A stretch of DNA of 56,887 bases from Pseudonocardia kujensis. GTDB taxonomy: Bacteria; Actinomycetota; Actinomycetes; Mycobacteriales; Pseudonocardiaceae. This document shows positions 47,460 through 55,759 of this stretch, one piece after another (the stretch's first letter is position 1; each line of letters begins with the position of its first letter). Made by a program: the position numbers and the translations under genes. The DNA lies in NCBI RefSeq assembly GCF_021283305.1, contig NZ_JAJSOK010000049.1, positions 1-56,887 of the forward strand, written 5' to 3'. The notes beneath the pieces are model-generated. The model was not told the DNA's origin. It was given only the letters and a program-made list of their open reading frames with translations, and made no database searches.

Positions 47460-49433
47460 GTGAGCACCGCGACCCCGGTCCGCCCGCCGCGCCCGCCGCG
47501 CGCGCCCGACCCCGGCCGGCACCGCGCCGCGCACACCGCACCGCCCGGCGTCCCCGGCCGGTTCCGACGGCTGGTGCGGGGCCCGGAGGGCGACCCCCGC
47601 TGGTCCCGGCCGGCGCTGCTCGTCCTGCTGGCCGGCTCGGCGGTCCTCTACCTGTGGAACCTGTCCGCCTCGGGCTGGGCCAACGACTTCTACGCGGCCG
47701 CCGTGGAGGCGGGCACGCAGTCCTGGAAGGCCTGGCTGTTCGGGTCGCTGGACTCCGGCAACGCGATCACGGTCGACAAGCCGCCCGCCGCGCTGTGGGT
47801 CATGGTCGCCTCGGCGCGGATCTTCGGCTTCTCCTCGTGGAGCCTGCTGGTGCCGCAGGCGCTGATGGGCGTCGCGTCCGTCGGGCTGCTGTACGCGACG
47901 GTGCGGCGCTGGGCCGGGCCGCTCGCCGGCCTGCTCGCGGGGGCGACCCTGGCCCTCACGCCGGCCGCGGTGCTGATGTTCCGCTTCGACAACCCCGACG
48001 CGCTGCTGGTCCTGCTCCTGGTCGCGGCCGCGTGGGCGGTCACACGGGCGGTCGACGCGGGAACGGTGAAGGCGTCGAGCTGGTGGCTGGTCGTGGCCGG
48101 GTCGGCGATCGGGTTCGCCTTCCTCACGAAGATGGGGCAGGCGCTGCTGGTCGTCCCGGCCCTCGGACTGGTCCACCTGGTCGCCGGCGCCCCGCGGCTG
48201 CGGATCCGGAGCGCGCAGCTGCTCGGCGCCCTCGCGGCGATGGTGGTGTCGGCGGGCTGGTTCGTCGCGCTCGTCGAGCTGTGGCCGACGGACAGCCGCC
48301 CGTACGTCGGCGGTTCCACCACGAACTCGCTGCTCGAGCTCGCCCTGGGCTACAACGGCCTGGGCCGGCTGCTCGGCGGGAGCGGCAACGGCGGCGGCGG
48401 CGCTGCCGGCGCTGGCAACACCGGCTTCGGCGGGTCGGCCGGGATCGCCCGGCTGTTCACCGGCGAGATCGCCTACGAGGTCTCCTGGCTGCTCCCGGCC
48501 GCGCTGATCCTGTTGGCCGCGGGCCTGTGGGTGACCCGCCGCGCGCCGCGGACCGACCGCACCCGGGCGGGCCTGCTGCTCTGGGGCGGCTGGATGCTGG
48601 TCACCGGCCTGGTGCTCAGCTCCATGAGCGGCACGATGCACCCCTACTACACGGTGGCGCTGGCGCCGGGGATCGCCGGCGTGCTGGTGGTCGGCGCGGG
48701 GGCGCTGTGGCAGCGGCGGGCGTCGGGGTGGGCGCGGGCCACGCTCGCCCTCGCCGCGGTCGCCACCGGCGTGTGGACGTTCGCGCTGTTCGCGGCGGGT
48801 TCGGAGGCATTCACCTGGCTGCGCTGGCCGGTCGCGGCGCTGGCCCTGGCCGGCGCGGTCGCCCTGGTCGCGGGCGGCACGGGACGGCGGGTGCTGCTGG
48901 TCGGTGTCACGGCGGCGGTGCTCGCGGGCCTTGCCGGGACGAGCGCCTACGCCGTGGCGACGGCCTCGGCCGCCCACACGGGCAGTATCCCGTCCGTCGG
49001 GACGACGTCCAGCGCGTTCGGCTCCTCGGGCGCCGGGGGATCGGGCGGCTTCGGTGGCACGGGCGGGCCGGGCGGTATGGGAGGCGGTCCGGTCGGCGGG
49101 GCGAGCGCGGAGCTCACCGCGCTGCTCGGGTCGACCGACTCGACCTGGTCGGCGGCGGTCCCGGCCTCCCAGACCGCGGCCGCCCTGGAGCTGGCCTCGG
49201 GCACCGCGGTGATGTCGACCGGCGGGTGGGGCGGCTCCGACTCGGCGGTCACGCCGGCGCAGTTCCAGCAGTACGTCGCCGAGGGGCGGATCCACTACTA
49301 CGTCGGCGGCGGCCGGGGCAGCGGGCCCGGCGGCTCGGACTCCACCAGCAGCCAGATCGCGGCATGGGTGGCGGCGAACTTCACCGCCGCCACCACGGTC
49401 GGCGGCCAGACGGTCTACGACCTCACCACCTGA
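47460..49433 (+). CDS. glycosyltransferase family 39 membrane protein
   Basis: Polytopic protein of 657 aa with about 11 transmembrane helices, of the PMT_2/ArnT-like family that uses polyprenyl-phosphate sugars on the outer side. SGWANDFYAAAVEAG in the first loop carries the family's acidic catalytic position, followed by NAITVDKPPAALWVM. A Gly-rich insert (about 305-320) and an extracytoplasmic C-terminal domain follow, with a second Gly-rich linker near 525-550. GTG with GAGGAG 5 nt upstream. Acceptor unknown; probably a cell-envelope mannosyl/arabinosyl transfer. Confidence 0.88.
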   Translation: MSTATPVRPPRPPRAPDPGRHRAAHTAPPGVPGRFRRLVRGPEGDPRWSRPALLVLLAGSAVLYLWNLSASGWANDFYAAAVEAGTQSWKAWLFGSLDSGNAITVDKPPAALWVMVASARIFGFSSWSLLVPQALMGVASVGLLYATVRRWAGPLAGLLAGATLALTPAAVLMFRFDNPDALLVLLLVAAAWAVTRAVDAGTVKASSWWLVVAGSAIGFAFLTKMGQALLVVPALGLVHLVAGAPRLRIRSAQLLGALAAMVVSAGWFVALVELWPTDSRPYVGGSTTNSLLELALGYNGLGRLLGGSGNGGGGAAGAGNTGFGGSAGIARLFTGEIAYEVSWLLPAALILLAAGLWVTRRAPRTDRTRAGLLLWGGWMLVTGLVLSSMSGTMHPYYTVALAPGIAGVLVVGAGALWQRRASGWARATLALAAVATGVWTFALFAAGSEAFTWLRWPVAALALAGAVALVAGGTGRRVLLVGVTAAVLAGLAGTSAYAVATASAAHTGSIPSVGTTSSAFGSSGAGGSGGFGGTGGPGGMGGGPVGGASAELTALLGSTDSTWSAAVPASQTAAALELASGTAVMSTGGWGGSDSAVTPAQFQQYVAEGRIHYYVGGGRGSGPGGSDSTSSQIAAWVAANFTAATTVGGQTVYDLTT

Positions 49434-49449
49434 TCGGCGCCCGCCCCGG

Positions 49450-49481
49450 CCGGCCCTCCCGCGAGCGCGCGGGAGGGCCGG
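49450..49481. terminator. strong terminator after GT39 gene
   Basis: Perfect 13-bp arms CCGGCCCTCCCGC and GCGGGAGGGCCGG with a 6-nt loop, 17 nt past the stop codon. Confidence 0.85.
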
Positions 49482-49608
49482 TGGCGTCAAGCCCCCGTCG
49501 GCGTGCGTCTCCCCACCGCACGTCGCCTGTTCGCAGTATGGGCACCCGCGGTGCCGCGCCCGCATCATCTTGATCGGTACACGGCACCGGACGAGGGGGA
49601 GCCCGCCG

Positions 49609-51129
49609 ATGGTGGTCACCACCGCACGGACGAACGCCCGCCCGGGCGGGCGCGGCGGCCGGTTCCGCGCCCTGGTCCGCGAGGCCCGCTCCTGGCCGAC
49701 GGTCCTGATGATCGGGCTGTGCCTGCTCGCCGGCATCCCGTTGTCGATCGCGCTGACCCCGGACCAGGACCTGACGATCCTCGGCCAGCACATCGCCGTC
49801 GGCGCCCGCACCCCCGACCTCTCGGTCGAGGGCCCGGCCCGGCTCGTCCAGATCGGCAACACCGAGCTCGACATCCCGCGGCTGCAGGTCGTCGGGCCGC
49901 TGCGCCCCCAGCTCGAGATGGGCCCGGTGCAGCGCAACGAGGACGCGGCCAAGGTGTTCAACCCGGACACCACCGCCGAGGTGACCGCCCAGGCCGTCGA
50001 CCAGCTGCGGACCGGGTTCGTGAACTGGTACCTGCTCGCGACGCTCGGGGTGGTGGGCACGGCCCTCGCCGCAGCCGCACTGGTCGGCTGCGCACGGGTG
50101 CTCGGGATCCTGCGGCGGGAGAAGGCGCGCGAGCACGTCACCGTGGCCGACGTCTGGCACCGTTGCGCCGGCACGATCGGCCGGATGTCGCTGCTCGCGG
50201 TGACCGTCTCCCTGGTGGCCTGGGGCGCGTGCGGCGCGCTCGCCTACACCGGCACCATGCGCGGGCTCGCGCAGGTGAGCTCGTTGTCCGATCTGGTCGG
50301 CAGCGCCCGCGTCACGCCGGCGCCGGTCGGCCCGCCCGTGTACGGCTACGCGGGCGCGGTGGTCGGCGACTCGCGCGCAGCCCGGGTCGGCGGCCCGCCG
50401 GTGGCCGAGCCCGAGGGCGACGACGTCGCGTGCCAGCGCAGCGCCGACTCGCTCGCCGCCGAACTGGGCACCATGGTCCCCGGGCGGGTCCGCAACCTCG
50501 CCTGCCCCGGCGCGACCGTGGCCCAGGGGCTGCGCGGCCCGCAGCAGCGCGGCAACGTCCAGGTCCCGGCGCAGGTCGCGCTGCTCAAGCGGATGCAGGA
50601 CCTGCGGTTCGTGGTGGTCGCGATCGGGCCCAACGACGTCGGCTGGTCCGACCTGATCAAGTACTGCTACGGCGTCGAGACCTGCGACGACAACCTCACC
50701 CGCGGCGAGTTCGACTACCGGATGGCCGCCTTCGACCGCGACTACGCGGCCCTGCTCGAGGACCTCGCGGCGCTACCGAGCAAGCCGAAGGTCGTCGTCA
50801 TGACCTCGTACGACGCCTTCCCCCGCGACACCGACCCGGCCTGCCCCGACGCACGCGGCCCGTCCTCCGCGGTCGGCCTCACCCAGGACAAGATCGACCT
50901 GCTCACGGACCGCAACGACCAGCTCAACGCCGTGCTCCACGCCGGGGCCGAGAAGTACGGGTTCGCCGTGGCCGACCCCGACCTGACCCTGCTGTGCAGC
51001 ACCGGGACCGACGGGCTGGGCCCGGACCTGCAGGGCCTCGCCACCCCGTTCGCCTTCCATCCGACGGCCGTCGGGTCGCTGCGGTTGGCGGCGACCGTGG
51101 CCCGCGCCGTGGGCCCGCTCGCCGACTGA
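49609..51129 (+). CDS. membrane-anchored SGNH/GDSL hydrolase-like protein
   Basis: Protein of 506 aa. Two transmembrane helices (about 32-52 and 145-165) and a third (about 195-220) precede an outer SGNH domain. Block I is GDSRAARVGG (Ser nucleophile, near residue 258), the block III-like VVVAIGPNDVGWSD follows near 345, and the C-terminal AFHPTAVGSLRLA carries the His of block V. Likely an esterase or acetylesterase of envelope glycans. ATG with GAGGGGGA 8 nt upstream. Confidence 0.85.
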   Translation: MVVTTARTNARPGGRGGRFRALVREARSWPTVLMIGLCLLAGIPLSIALTPDQDLTILGQHIAVGARTPDLSVEGPARLVQIGNTELDIPRLQVVGPLRPQLEMGPVQRNEDAAKVFNPDTTAEVTAQAVDQLRTGFVNWYLLATLGVVGTALAAAALVGCARVLGILRREKAREHVTVADVWHRCAGTIGRMSLLAVTVSLVAWGACGALAYTGTMRGLAQVSSLSDLVGSARVTPAPVGPPVYGYAGAVVGDSRAARVGGPPVAEPEGDDVACQRSADSLAAELGTMVPGRVRNLACPGATVAQGLRGPQQRGNVQVPAQVALLKRMQDLRFVVVAIGPNDVGWSDLIKYCYGVETCDDNLTRGEFDYRMAAFDRDYAALLEDLAALPSKPKVVVMTSYDAFPRDTDPACPDARGPSSAVGLTQDKIDLLTDRNDQLNAVLHAGAEKYGFAVADPDLTLLCSTGTDGLGPDLQGLATPFAFHPTAVGSLRLAATVARAVGPLAD

Positions 51130-51179
51130 AGCCGGGCCGGCCCCGACCGTCCGGCGGCGGGTCCTGGGACGATGGCGGC

Positions 51180-52337
51180 ATGGCCTCGCCGATCGACCTG
51201 TCCCCGGAGGACCACGCGCGCCCCGGCGCCGTCACCGACCCGCGCGAGGTGCTGCGCCTCGGCGGGGCACCGCTGCCGCTGACCGTCCCGGCGCGGCTCT
51301 ACGTCTGCGGGATCACCCCGTACGACGTGACGCACCTCGGCCATGCCGCCGCCTTCGTCTGGGCGGACACGGCGGCACGGGTGATCCGGATGACCGGGGT
51401 CGAGACCGTGGTGTCCCGCAACGTCACCGACGTCGACGACGTCCTCACCCGGGTCGCGGCCGAACGCGGCCGCGCCTTCGACGAGTTCGGGCTGACGCAG
51501 GAGTACTACGTCGAGCGGGACATGGCCGCCCTGCACGTCCGCCCGCCGACGCACTCGCCGCACGCGCGCCACCACGTCGCGCACGTGGTGCGGCTGGCGA
51601 TCGCGCTGCTGGCGGCGGGGGCGGCCTACGAGCGCGACGGGTCCGTGTACTTCCGCGGCGCCGCCGTCGCCGCGGGGCGGGACCGCGAGGAGGCCCTGGC
51701 GCTGCTGGCCGAGAACGGCGACGACCCGGCCGACCCGCGCCGCGACGACCCGTTCGACGTCCCGGTCTGGCGGCCCTCCGGCGAGGGCGACCCGGCCTGG
51801 CCGAGCCCCTGGGGTCCCGGCCGCCCGGGTTGGCACGCCGAGTGCGCGGCGATGGCGCTGGCCACCCTCGGCGGGGTGGTCGACGTCCTGGCCGGCGGCG
51901 CCGACCTGGCCTTCCCGCACCACGCCTACCAGGTCGCGATGGCCTCGGCCGCCACCGGCAGCGCCCCCTTCGCCCGGCGCGCGCTGCGGGCCGGGACGGT
52001 CGGGACCGACGGCGCCAAGATGGCCAAGTCGACCGGGAACCTGGTGCTGGTCCACGACCTGCTGCGCGAGGCGCCCGGGCCCGCCGTGCGGCTGATGCTG
52101 CTCGACCGGGCGTGGGCGAAGCCGTGGGACTACCGGCCGGAGGCGCTCGACGACGCGGCCGCGCTGCTCGAGCGGCTGTACGTGGCGGCGGGCCGGCGGG
52201 GCGACTCGCCCGCGGCGGTCGGCGAGGTGCGGGCGGCGCTGCTCGCGGAGCTGGACGTCCCGCGCGCGCTGCGGGCCGCGGTGGAGGCCGGCGGCGATGC
52301 CGCCCGCCAGGTGCTGCGCACGCTCGCCCTGCAGTAG
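51180..52337 (+). CDS. MshC-like cysteine ligase
   Basis: Class I cysteinyl-tRNA-synthetase-fold protein of 385 aa, closest in motifs to MshC, which ligates Cys to GlcN-Ins in mycothiol synthesis: YVCGITPYDVTHLGHAA (HIGH motif THLGHA, zinc Cys), PGRPGWHAECAAMAL (second zinc Cys) and FPHH (zinc His). Departures: the KMSKS loop reads KMAKS, FPHHE is FPHHA, and the N-terminal segment of MshC is shorter. It may be the true MshC or a paralogue acting on another amine. There are no other mycothiol genes nearby. Confidence 0.8.
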   Translation: MASPIDLSPEDHARPGAVTDPREVLRLGGAPLPLTVPARLYVCGITPYDVTHLGHAAAFVWADTAARVIRMTGVETVVSRNVTDVDDVLTRVAAERGRAFDEFGLTQEYYVERDMAALHVRPPTHSPHARHHVAHVVRLAIALLAAGAAYERDGSVYFRGAAVAAGRDREEALALLAENGDDPADPRRDDPFDVPVWRPSGEGDPAWPSPWGPGRPGWHAECAAMALATLGGVVDVLAGGADLAFPHHAYQVAMASAATGSAPFARRALRAGTVGTDGAKMAKSTGNLVLVHDLLREAPGPAVRLMLLDRAWAKPWDYRPEALDDAAALLERLYVAAGRRGDSPAAVGEVRAALLAELDVPRALRAAVEAGGDAARQVLRTLALQ

Positions 52338-52346
52338 CGGTCCCGT

Positions 52347-52817
52347 TCAGCCCACCTCGACGACGGGATGGTGGTGGACGGGGAAGTCGACCGAGTTGGC
52401 GATGAAGCAGGTCTCCGCCGCCTCGTGGTGCAGCGACTCGGCCTTGTGCCGCATCGCCTCGTCGGCGACCCGCACCCGCGGGCGCAGCACGACCCCGGTG
52501 AAGTGGCCGCCGTGGGTCGCCGACTCCTCCATCGTCCCCTCGGCGGCGTCGCTGTAGCCGGTCACCACCACGCCCTGCCGTGCGCACAGCGCCAGGTAGC
52601 TCAGCATGTGGCACTGCGCGAGCGCGGCGACGAGCAGTTCCTCCGGGTTCCACCGTGCGGGGTCGCCGAGGAAGGCCGGGTCGGCGCTGCCCGCCAGCAC
52701 CGGCTTCCCGCCGGCGACGACGTCGTGGGCGCGCGAGTAGGAGCGGTAGCCGGCCGTACCCGAGCCCTCGTCGCCGGTCCACCGCACGGTGACCGCGTAG
52801 TCGTGTGTCCGTGCCAT
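52347..52817 (-). CDS. OsmC/Ohr family peroxiredoxin-like protein
   Basis: OsmC-family thiol peroxidase of 156 aa. The first reactive Cys is in ALAQCHMLSYLALCARQGV and the second in HEAAETCFIANS, the usual pair for organic hydroperoxide reduction. ATG with GGGAGGAG 6 nt upstream. Convergent with the MshC-like ligase gene. A link to mycothiol redox is tempting but not shown. Confidence 0.9.
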   Translation of the reverse strand: MARTHDYAVTVRWTGDEGSGTAGYRSYSRAHDVVAGGKPVLAGSADPAFLGDPARWNPEELLVAALAQCHMLSYLALCARQGVVVTGYSDAAEGTMEESATHGGHFTGVVLRPRVRVADEAMRHKAESLHHEAAETCFIANSVDFPVHHHPVVEVG

Positions 52818-52899
52818 CCGTCCACTCCTCCCGTCGACCGAGGACCAGACCGTAGGACGGCGACCCTTCGACCGGGACCGGAATTCGCGGTCTCGACCG

Positions 52900-52998
52900 A
52901 TGCGCGGGATGTCCGGCCGCGGCGTCTACTTCCTCGACCCGGCCGGCCACGGCAGGGAGGTGCTCACCGCGCCGTACGACACCCCGCCTGAGAACGAC
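52900..52998 (+). pseudogene. 3' remnant of a glyoxalase/VOC gene
   Basis: The plus frame encodes SGRGVYFLDPAGHGREVLTA, the typical C-terminal motif of a VOC/glyoxalase-fold protein, then runs without a proper stop into a terminator hairpin. No N-terminal domain is present upstream, and a TGA lies one frame away. A decayed gene end is the simplest reading. Confidence 0.5.
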
Positions 52999-53000
52999 AG

Positions 53001-53025
53001 AGGCCCCCGGGTCCCCCAGGGGCCT
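53001..53025 (+). terminator. terminator downstream of the VOC remnant
   Basis: Arms AGGCCCC (53001-53007) and GGGGCCT (53019-53025), followed by TCTCGG as in the terminator at 54629. Probably the original terminator of the decayed gene. Confidence 0.6.
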
Positions 53026-53076
53026 TCTCGGACGAGCGGCGGTGCCTCCCGCCACCACCAAGCTATAGCGCACCAG

Positions 53077-53095
53077 GGGGCTTGCGGCAAGGGCC
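53077..53095 (+). promoter_or_regulatory. rifamycin-associated element (RAE)-like motif
   Basis: GGGGCTTGCGGCAAGGGCC contains the inverted repeat CTTGC-G-GCAAG. It matches, from memory, the 19-bp rifamycin-associated element found upstream of rifamycin-inactivating genes in actinomycetes. It lies 82 nt before the rox ATG. TTGCGG within it could be a -35, with CAGAAT (53107-53112) as -10, 19 nt apart. The promoter reading is inference. Confidence 0.75.
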
Positions 53096-53177
53096 GGGGT
53101 GTACCGCAGAATCGCCGTCCGACGCCGCGACCTGCGCAAACAGGACGGGCGCGGCGGGAGACGACCTCGGGGGGTCC

Positions 53178-54605
53178 ATGTTCGACGTGATCATCGTGGG
53201 TGGCGGGCCGACCGGCATGATGCTGGCGGCGGAGCTGCGCCTGCACCGCGTCCACGTGCTCGTGCTGGAGAAGGAGGAGGAGCCGCCGCCGTTCGTCCGC
53301 TCGCTCGGGCTGCACGTGCGCAGCATCGAGGTGATGGACCAGCGCGGGCTGCTGGAGCGGTTCCTCGCGCACGGGAAGAAACACGAGGTCGGCGGGTTCT
53401 TCGCCGGCATTCCGGCGCCATGGCCCCGGCTCGACAGCGCGCACGGCTACGTCCTCGGCATCCCGCAGACCGTCACCGACCGGTTGCTGGGGGAGCACGC
53501 CGCCGAGGTCGGCGCGGAGATCCGCCGCGGCGCCGAGGTCGTCGGGCTGTCGCAGGACGCCGACGGGGTGACCGCCGAGCTGGCCGACGGCGCCACCGTG
53601 CGCGCCCGGTACCTCGTCGGCTGCGACGGCGGCCGCAGCACCGTACGCACGCTGCTCGGCATCGGCTTCCCCGGCGAGCCCACCACCGTCGAGACACTCC
53701 TGGGTGAGATGGAGGTGACCGCTCCGCCGGAGACCGTGACCGCCGTGGTGGCCGAGGTCCGCACGACGCAGCAGCGGTTCGGTCTGGGGCCGCTGGGCGG
53801 CGGGGCGTACCGGGTCGTGGTGCCCGCCGAGGGGGTGTCCGAGGATCGCACGGTCCCGCCGACCCTCGAGGACTTCCGACGGCAGCTGCGGGCGGTGGCC
53901 GGCACCGACTTCGGTGTGCACTCGCCGCGGTGGCTGTCCCGGTTCGGCAACGCCACCCGGCAGGCGGAGCGGTACCGGGAGGGCCGCGCGTTCCTGGCGG
54001 GCGACGCGGCGCACGTCCACCCGCCGACCGGTGGTCAGGGCCTCAACCTCGGCATCCAGGACGCCGTCAACCTCGGTTGGAAGCTCGCCGCGGCGATCGC
54101 GGGCTGGGCGCCGGCGGGACTGCTCGACAGCTACGGGTCCGAGCGGCACCCGGTGGCGGCGGACGTGCTCGACACCACCCGCGCCCAGATGGAGCTGATG
54201 GGGACGAGTGCCGGGGCGCGGGCCGTCCGGCGGCTGGTCGCGGAGCTGATGGACTTCGAGGAGGTGAACCGGCGCCTGATCGAGAAGATCACGGCGATCG
54301 GCATTCGGTACGACCTCGGCGAGGGGCCCGATCTCGTCGGGCGCCGGATGCGGGACCTGCCGCTCGAGAAGGGCCGCCTCTACGAGCTGATGCGCACGGG
54401 CCGCGGGCTGCTGCTGGACCAGACCGGCCTGCTGTGGGTGCCGGGCTGGGCGGACCGGGTCGACCACGTCGTGGACGTCAGCGAGGAACTGGACGTCCCG
54501 GCCGTCCTGCTGCGCCCGGACGGGCACGTGGCCTGGGTGGGGGAGGGCCGGGCGGAGTTGCTCGACAGGCTGCCCCGGTGGTTCGGCCCGCCCCGGGAAG
54601 CCTGA
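53178..54605 (+). CDS. rox: rifampicin monooxygenase
   Basis: Class A flavoprotein monooxygenase of 475 aa. The FAD-binding GxGxxG-type motif IIVGGGPTGMMLAAELRL is at residues 5-22, CDGGRSTVR in the middle, and LAGDAAHVHPPTGGQGLNLG near 273. Segments such as LGLHVRSIEVMDQRGLLERF and VGGFFAGI recall actinobacterial Rox/RIFMO, which hydroxylates and linearises rifamycins. Together with the RAE motif upstream, rifamycin resistance is the likely role. The protein ends cleanly, without the thioredoxin-like extension of some PHBH-family relatives being truncated. Confidence 0.88.
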   Translation: MFDVIIVGGGPTGMMLAAELRLHRVHVLVLEKEEEPPPFVRSLGLHVRSIEVMDQRGLLERFLAHGKKHEVGGFFAGIPAPWPRLDSAHGYVLGIPQTVTDRLLGEHAAEVGAEIRRGAEVVGLSQDADGVTAELADGATVRARYLVGCDGGRSTVRTLLGIGFPGEPTTVETLLGEMEVTAPPETVTAVVAEVRTTQQRFGLGPLGGGAYRVVVPAEGVSEDRTVPPTLEDFRRQLRAVAGTDFGVHSPRWLSRFGNATRQAERYREGRAFLAGDAAHVHPPTGGQGLNLGIQDAVNLGWKLAAAIAGWAPAGLLDSYGSERHPVAADVLDTTRAQMELMGTSAGARAVRRLVAELMDFEEVNRRLIEKITAIGIRYDLGEGPDLVGRRMRDLPLEKGRLYELMRTGRGLLLDQTGLLWVPGWADRVDHVVDVSEELDVPAVLLRPDGHVAWVGEGRAELLDRLPRWFGPPREA

Positions 54606-54628
54606 GGACGAAGAATCCCGAGAACGCC

Positions 54629-54656
54629 GAAGGCCCCCTGTTTCCAGGGGGCCTTC
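54629..54656. terminator. bidirectional terminator, rox and tRNA cluster
   Basis: Perfect 11-bp arms GAAGGCCCCCT and AGGGGGCCTTC around a 6-nt loop, between the end of rox and the 3' end of tRNA-Val. Confidence 0.85.
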
Positions 54657-54661
54657 TCGGG

Positions 54662-54736
54662 TGGTGGGCGATACTGGGATTGAACCAGTGACCTCTTCCG
54701 TGTCAAGGAAGCGCTCTCCCACTGAGCTAATCGCCC
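54662..54736 (-). tRNA. tRNA-Val (GAC)
   Basis: Cloverleaf on the minus strand: acceptor GGGCGAT pairs with ATCGCCC, the anticodon loop is TTGACAC (GAC), and the T-loop is GGTTCAATCCC. CCA is encoded at the 3' end (54662-54664). Confidence 0.95.
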
Positions 54737-54737
54737 G

Positions 54738-54809
54738 AGGCGGAGGCGGGAATCGAACCCGCGTACAGGGCTTTGCAGGCCCTTGCCTAAGCCACTCGGC
54801 CACTCCGCC
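54738..54809 (-). tRNA. tRNA-Cys (GCA)
   Basis: Cloverleaf on the minus strand: acceptor GGCGGAG/CTCCGCC, anticodon loop CTGCAAA (GCA), discriminator U73 as expected for Cys. CCA is not encoded. Confidence 0.95.
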
Positions 54810-54879
54810 CGACGCCCCCCGGATGGTTTCGCGGGGATCGGACCTGGAGGCCCAGGCAGTGAATACGTGGTTTCCTCCG

Positions 54880-54952
54880 AGCGGACGACGGGACTCGAAC
54901 CCGCGACCCTCACCTTGGCAAGGTGATGCGCTACCAGCTGCGCTACGTCCGC
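54880..54952 (-). tRNA. tRNA-Gly (GCC)
   Basis: Cloverleaf on the minus strand: acceptor GCGGACG/CGTCCGC, anticodon loop TTGCCAA (GCC), T-loop GGTTCGAGTCC. First gene of the Gly-Cys-Val run, the order also found in mycobacteria. Confidence 0.95.
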
Positions 54953-55003
54953 ATGCACTCGGTTTCCCGGTGCTTGTCGGGGCTGCTCGCTCCGACGTGA
55001 AGA

Positions 55004-55033
55004 ACATTAGCGCAGGGTCCCCAGGGGCTCCAA
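55004..55033 (-). promoter_or_regulatory. tRNA cluster promoter
   Basis: Minus-strand TTGGAG (55028-55033) and TAATGT (55004-55009) with an 18-nt spacer, about 50 nt before tRNA-Gly. Confidence 0.55.
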
Positions 55034-55079
55034 ACCGACCCCCCTGTTACCCCGCGCCGAGCCTTTGACCTGCACGAAC

Positions 55080-55103
55080 GGGCCGCAGGGAGTGCTGCGG
55101 CCC
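55080..55103 (-). terminator. terminator of the SsgA-like gene
   Basis: Perfect 9-bp arms GGGCCGCAG (55080-55088) and CTGCGGCCC (55095-55103), 17 nt past the stop codon. Confidence 0.8.
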
Positions 55104-55120
55104 GACGGGCGCGCCTCGGC

Positions 55121-55561
55121 TCAGTCGCGGGCGCCGTCGCTGGAGTTGGGGGCGAGGAGCTGGTCCAGGGCGGCGTCGAAGTCGAGCCAGGAGTACTCGG
55201 TCGCCGGGGGCACGCACTCGAAGGTGCGGTCGAGGAACGCGGCGAGCGTCGCGGCGCACGTGGTGAACACCGCGTGACCCGACGGGGAGGCGAGCTCGAC
55301 CTCGATCCGGGTGGGCTCGTGCAGGACCGGCTGCACGCGGACGTCACCGGTGCCGGCGGGCCCGAGCAGGCCGTCGGCCAGCAGGTCGCGGGCGAACACC
55401 CAGTCCACCGGGCTTCCCTGGCCGGTCCGGAACGACGCCTGGACCGCGTACGGGTCCCGGCTGGAGTACGAGAGCTCGACCCGCACCGGGACCGGCGCCG
55501 AGTCCGGGGTGATGAGCTCGAACGTGGCCGGTTCGCGGATGATCGTGGGCTCGTCGCGCAT
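55121..55561 (-). CDS. SsgA/SsgB family cell-division and sporulation regulator
   Basis: SsgA-like protein of 146 aa. The family core is visible: VPVRVELSYSSRDPYAVQASF, then VDWVFARDLLADGL and GDVRVQPV. In streptomycetes SsgB recruits FtsZ to sporulation septa; non-sporulating or fragmenting Pseudonocardiaceae usually carry a single homologue. ATG 55561 with GAGGA 7 nt upstream. The acidic C-terminus (SWLDFDAALDQLL) is typical. Divergent from the ECF sigma gene. Confidence 0.92.
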   Translation of the reverse strand: MRDEPTIIREPATFELITPDSAPVPVRVELSYSSRDPYAVQASFRTGQGSPVDWVFARDLLADGLLGPAGTGDVRVQPVLHEPTRIEVELASPSGHAVFTTCAATLAAFLDRTFECVPPATEYSWLDFDAALDQLLAPNSSDGARD

Positions 55562-55759
55562 CCTTGGTCCTCTTCCTCGTGCCGCGTGGTCCGTCGTGCG
55601 GAAGAACGAGCGGATCGCCAAGATGTGACGGGTCGGGGGACGTTCTCCGAGGACCGGATCGGTCGCTTTCACACGGACGGGTTAGTGGTGTTCCCGTGTC
55701 GGGTGTGCCCGACCTGCAAGGACGGGTGATCGCCCGGTCGGCTGTGATCCACGTTTCAG

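Noticed and set aside
55562..55759. Operator GTCGGG/CCCGAC between ssg-like and sigma genes
   Set aside because: A short GC hairpin is present near 55700, but such hairpins are frequent at this GC and nothing ties it to either promoter.
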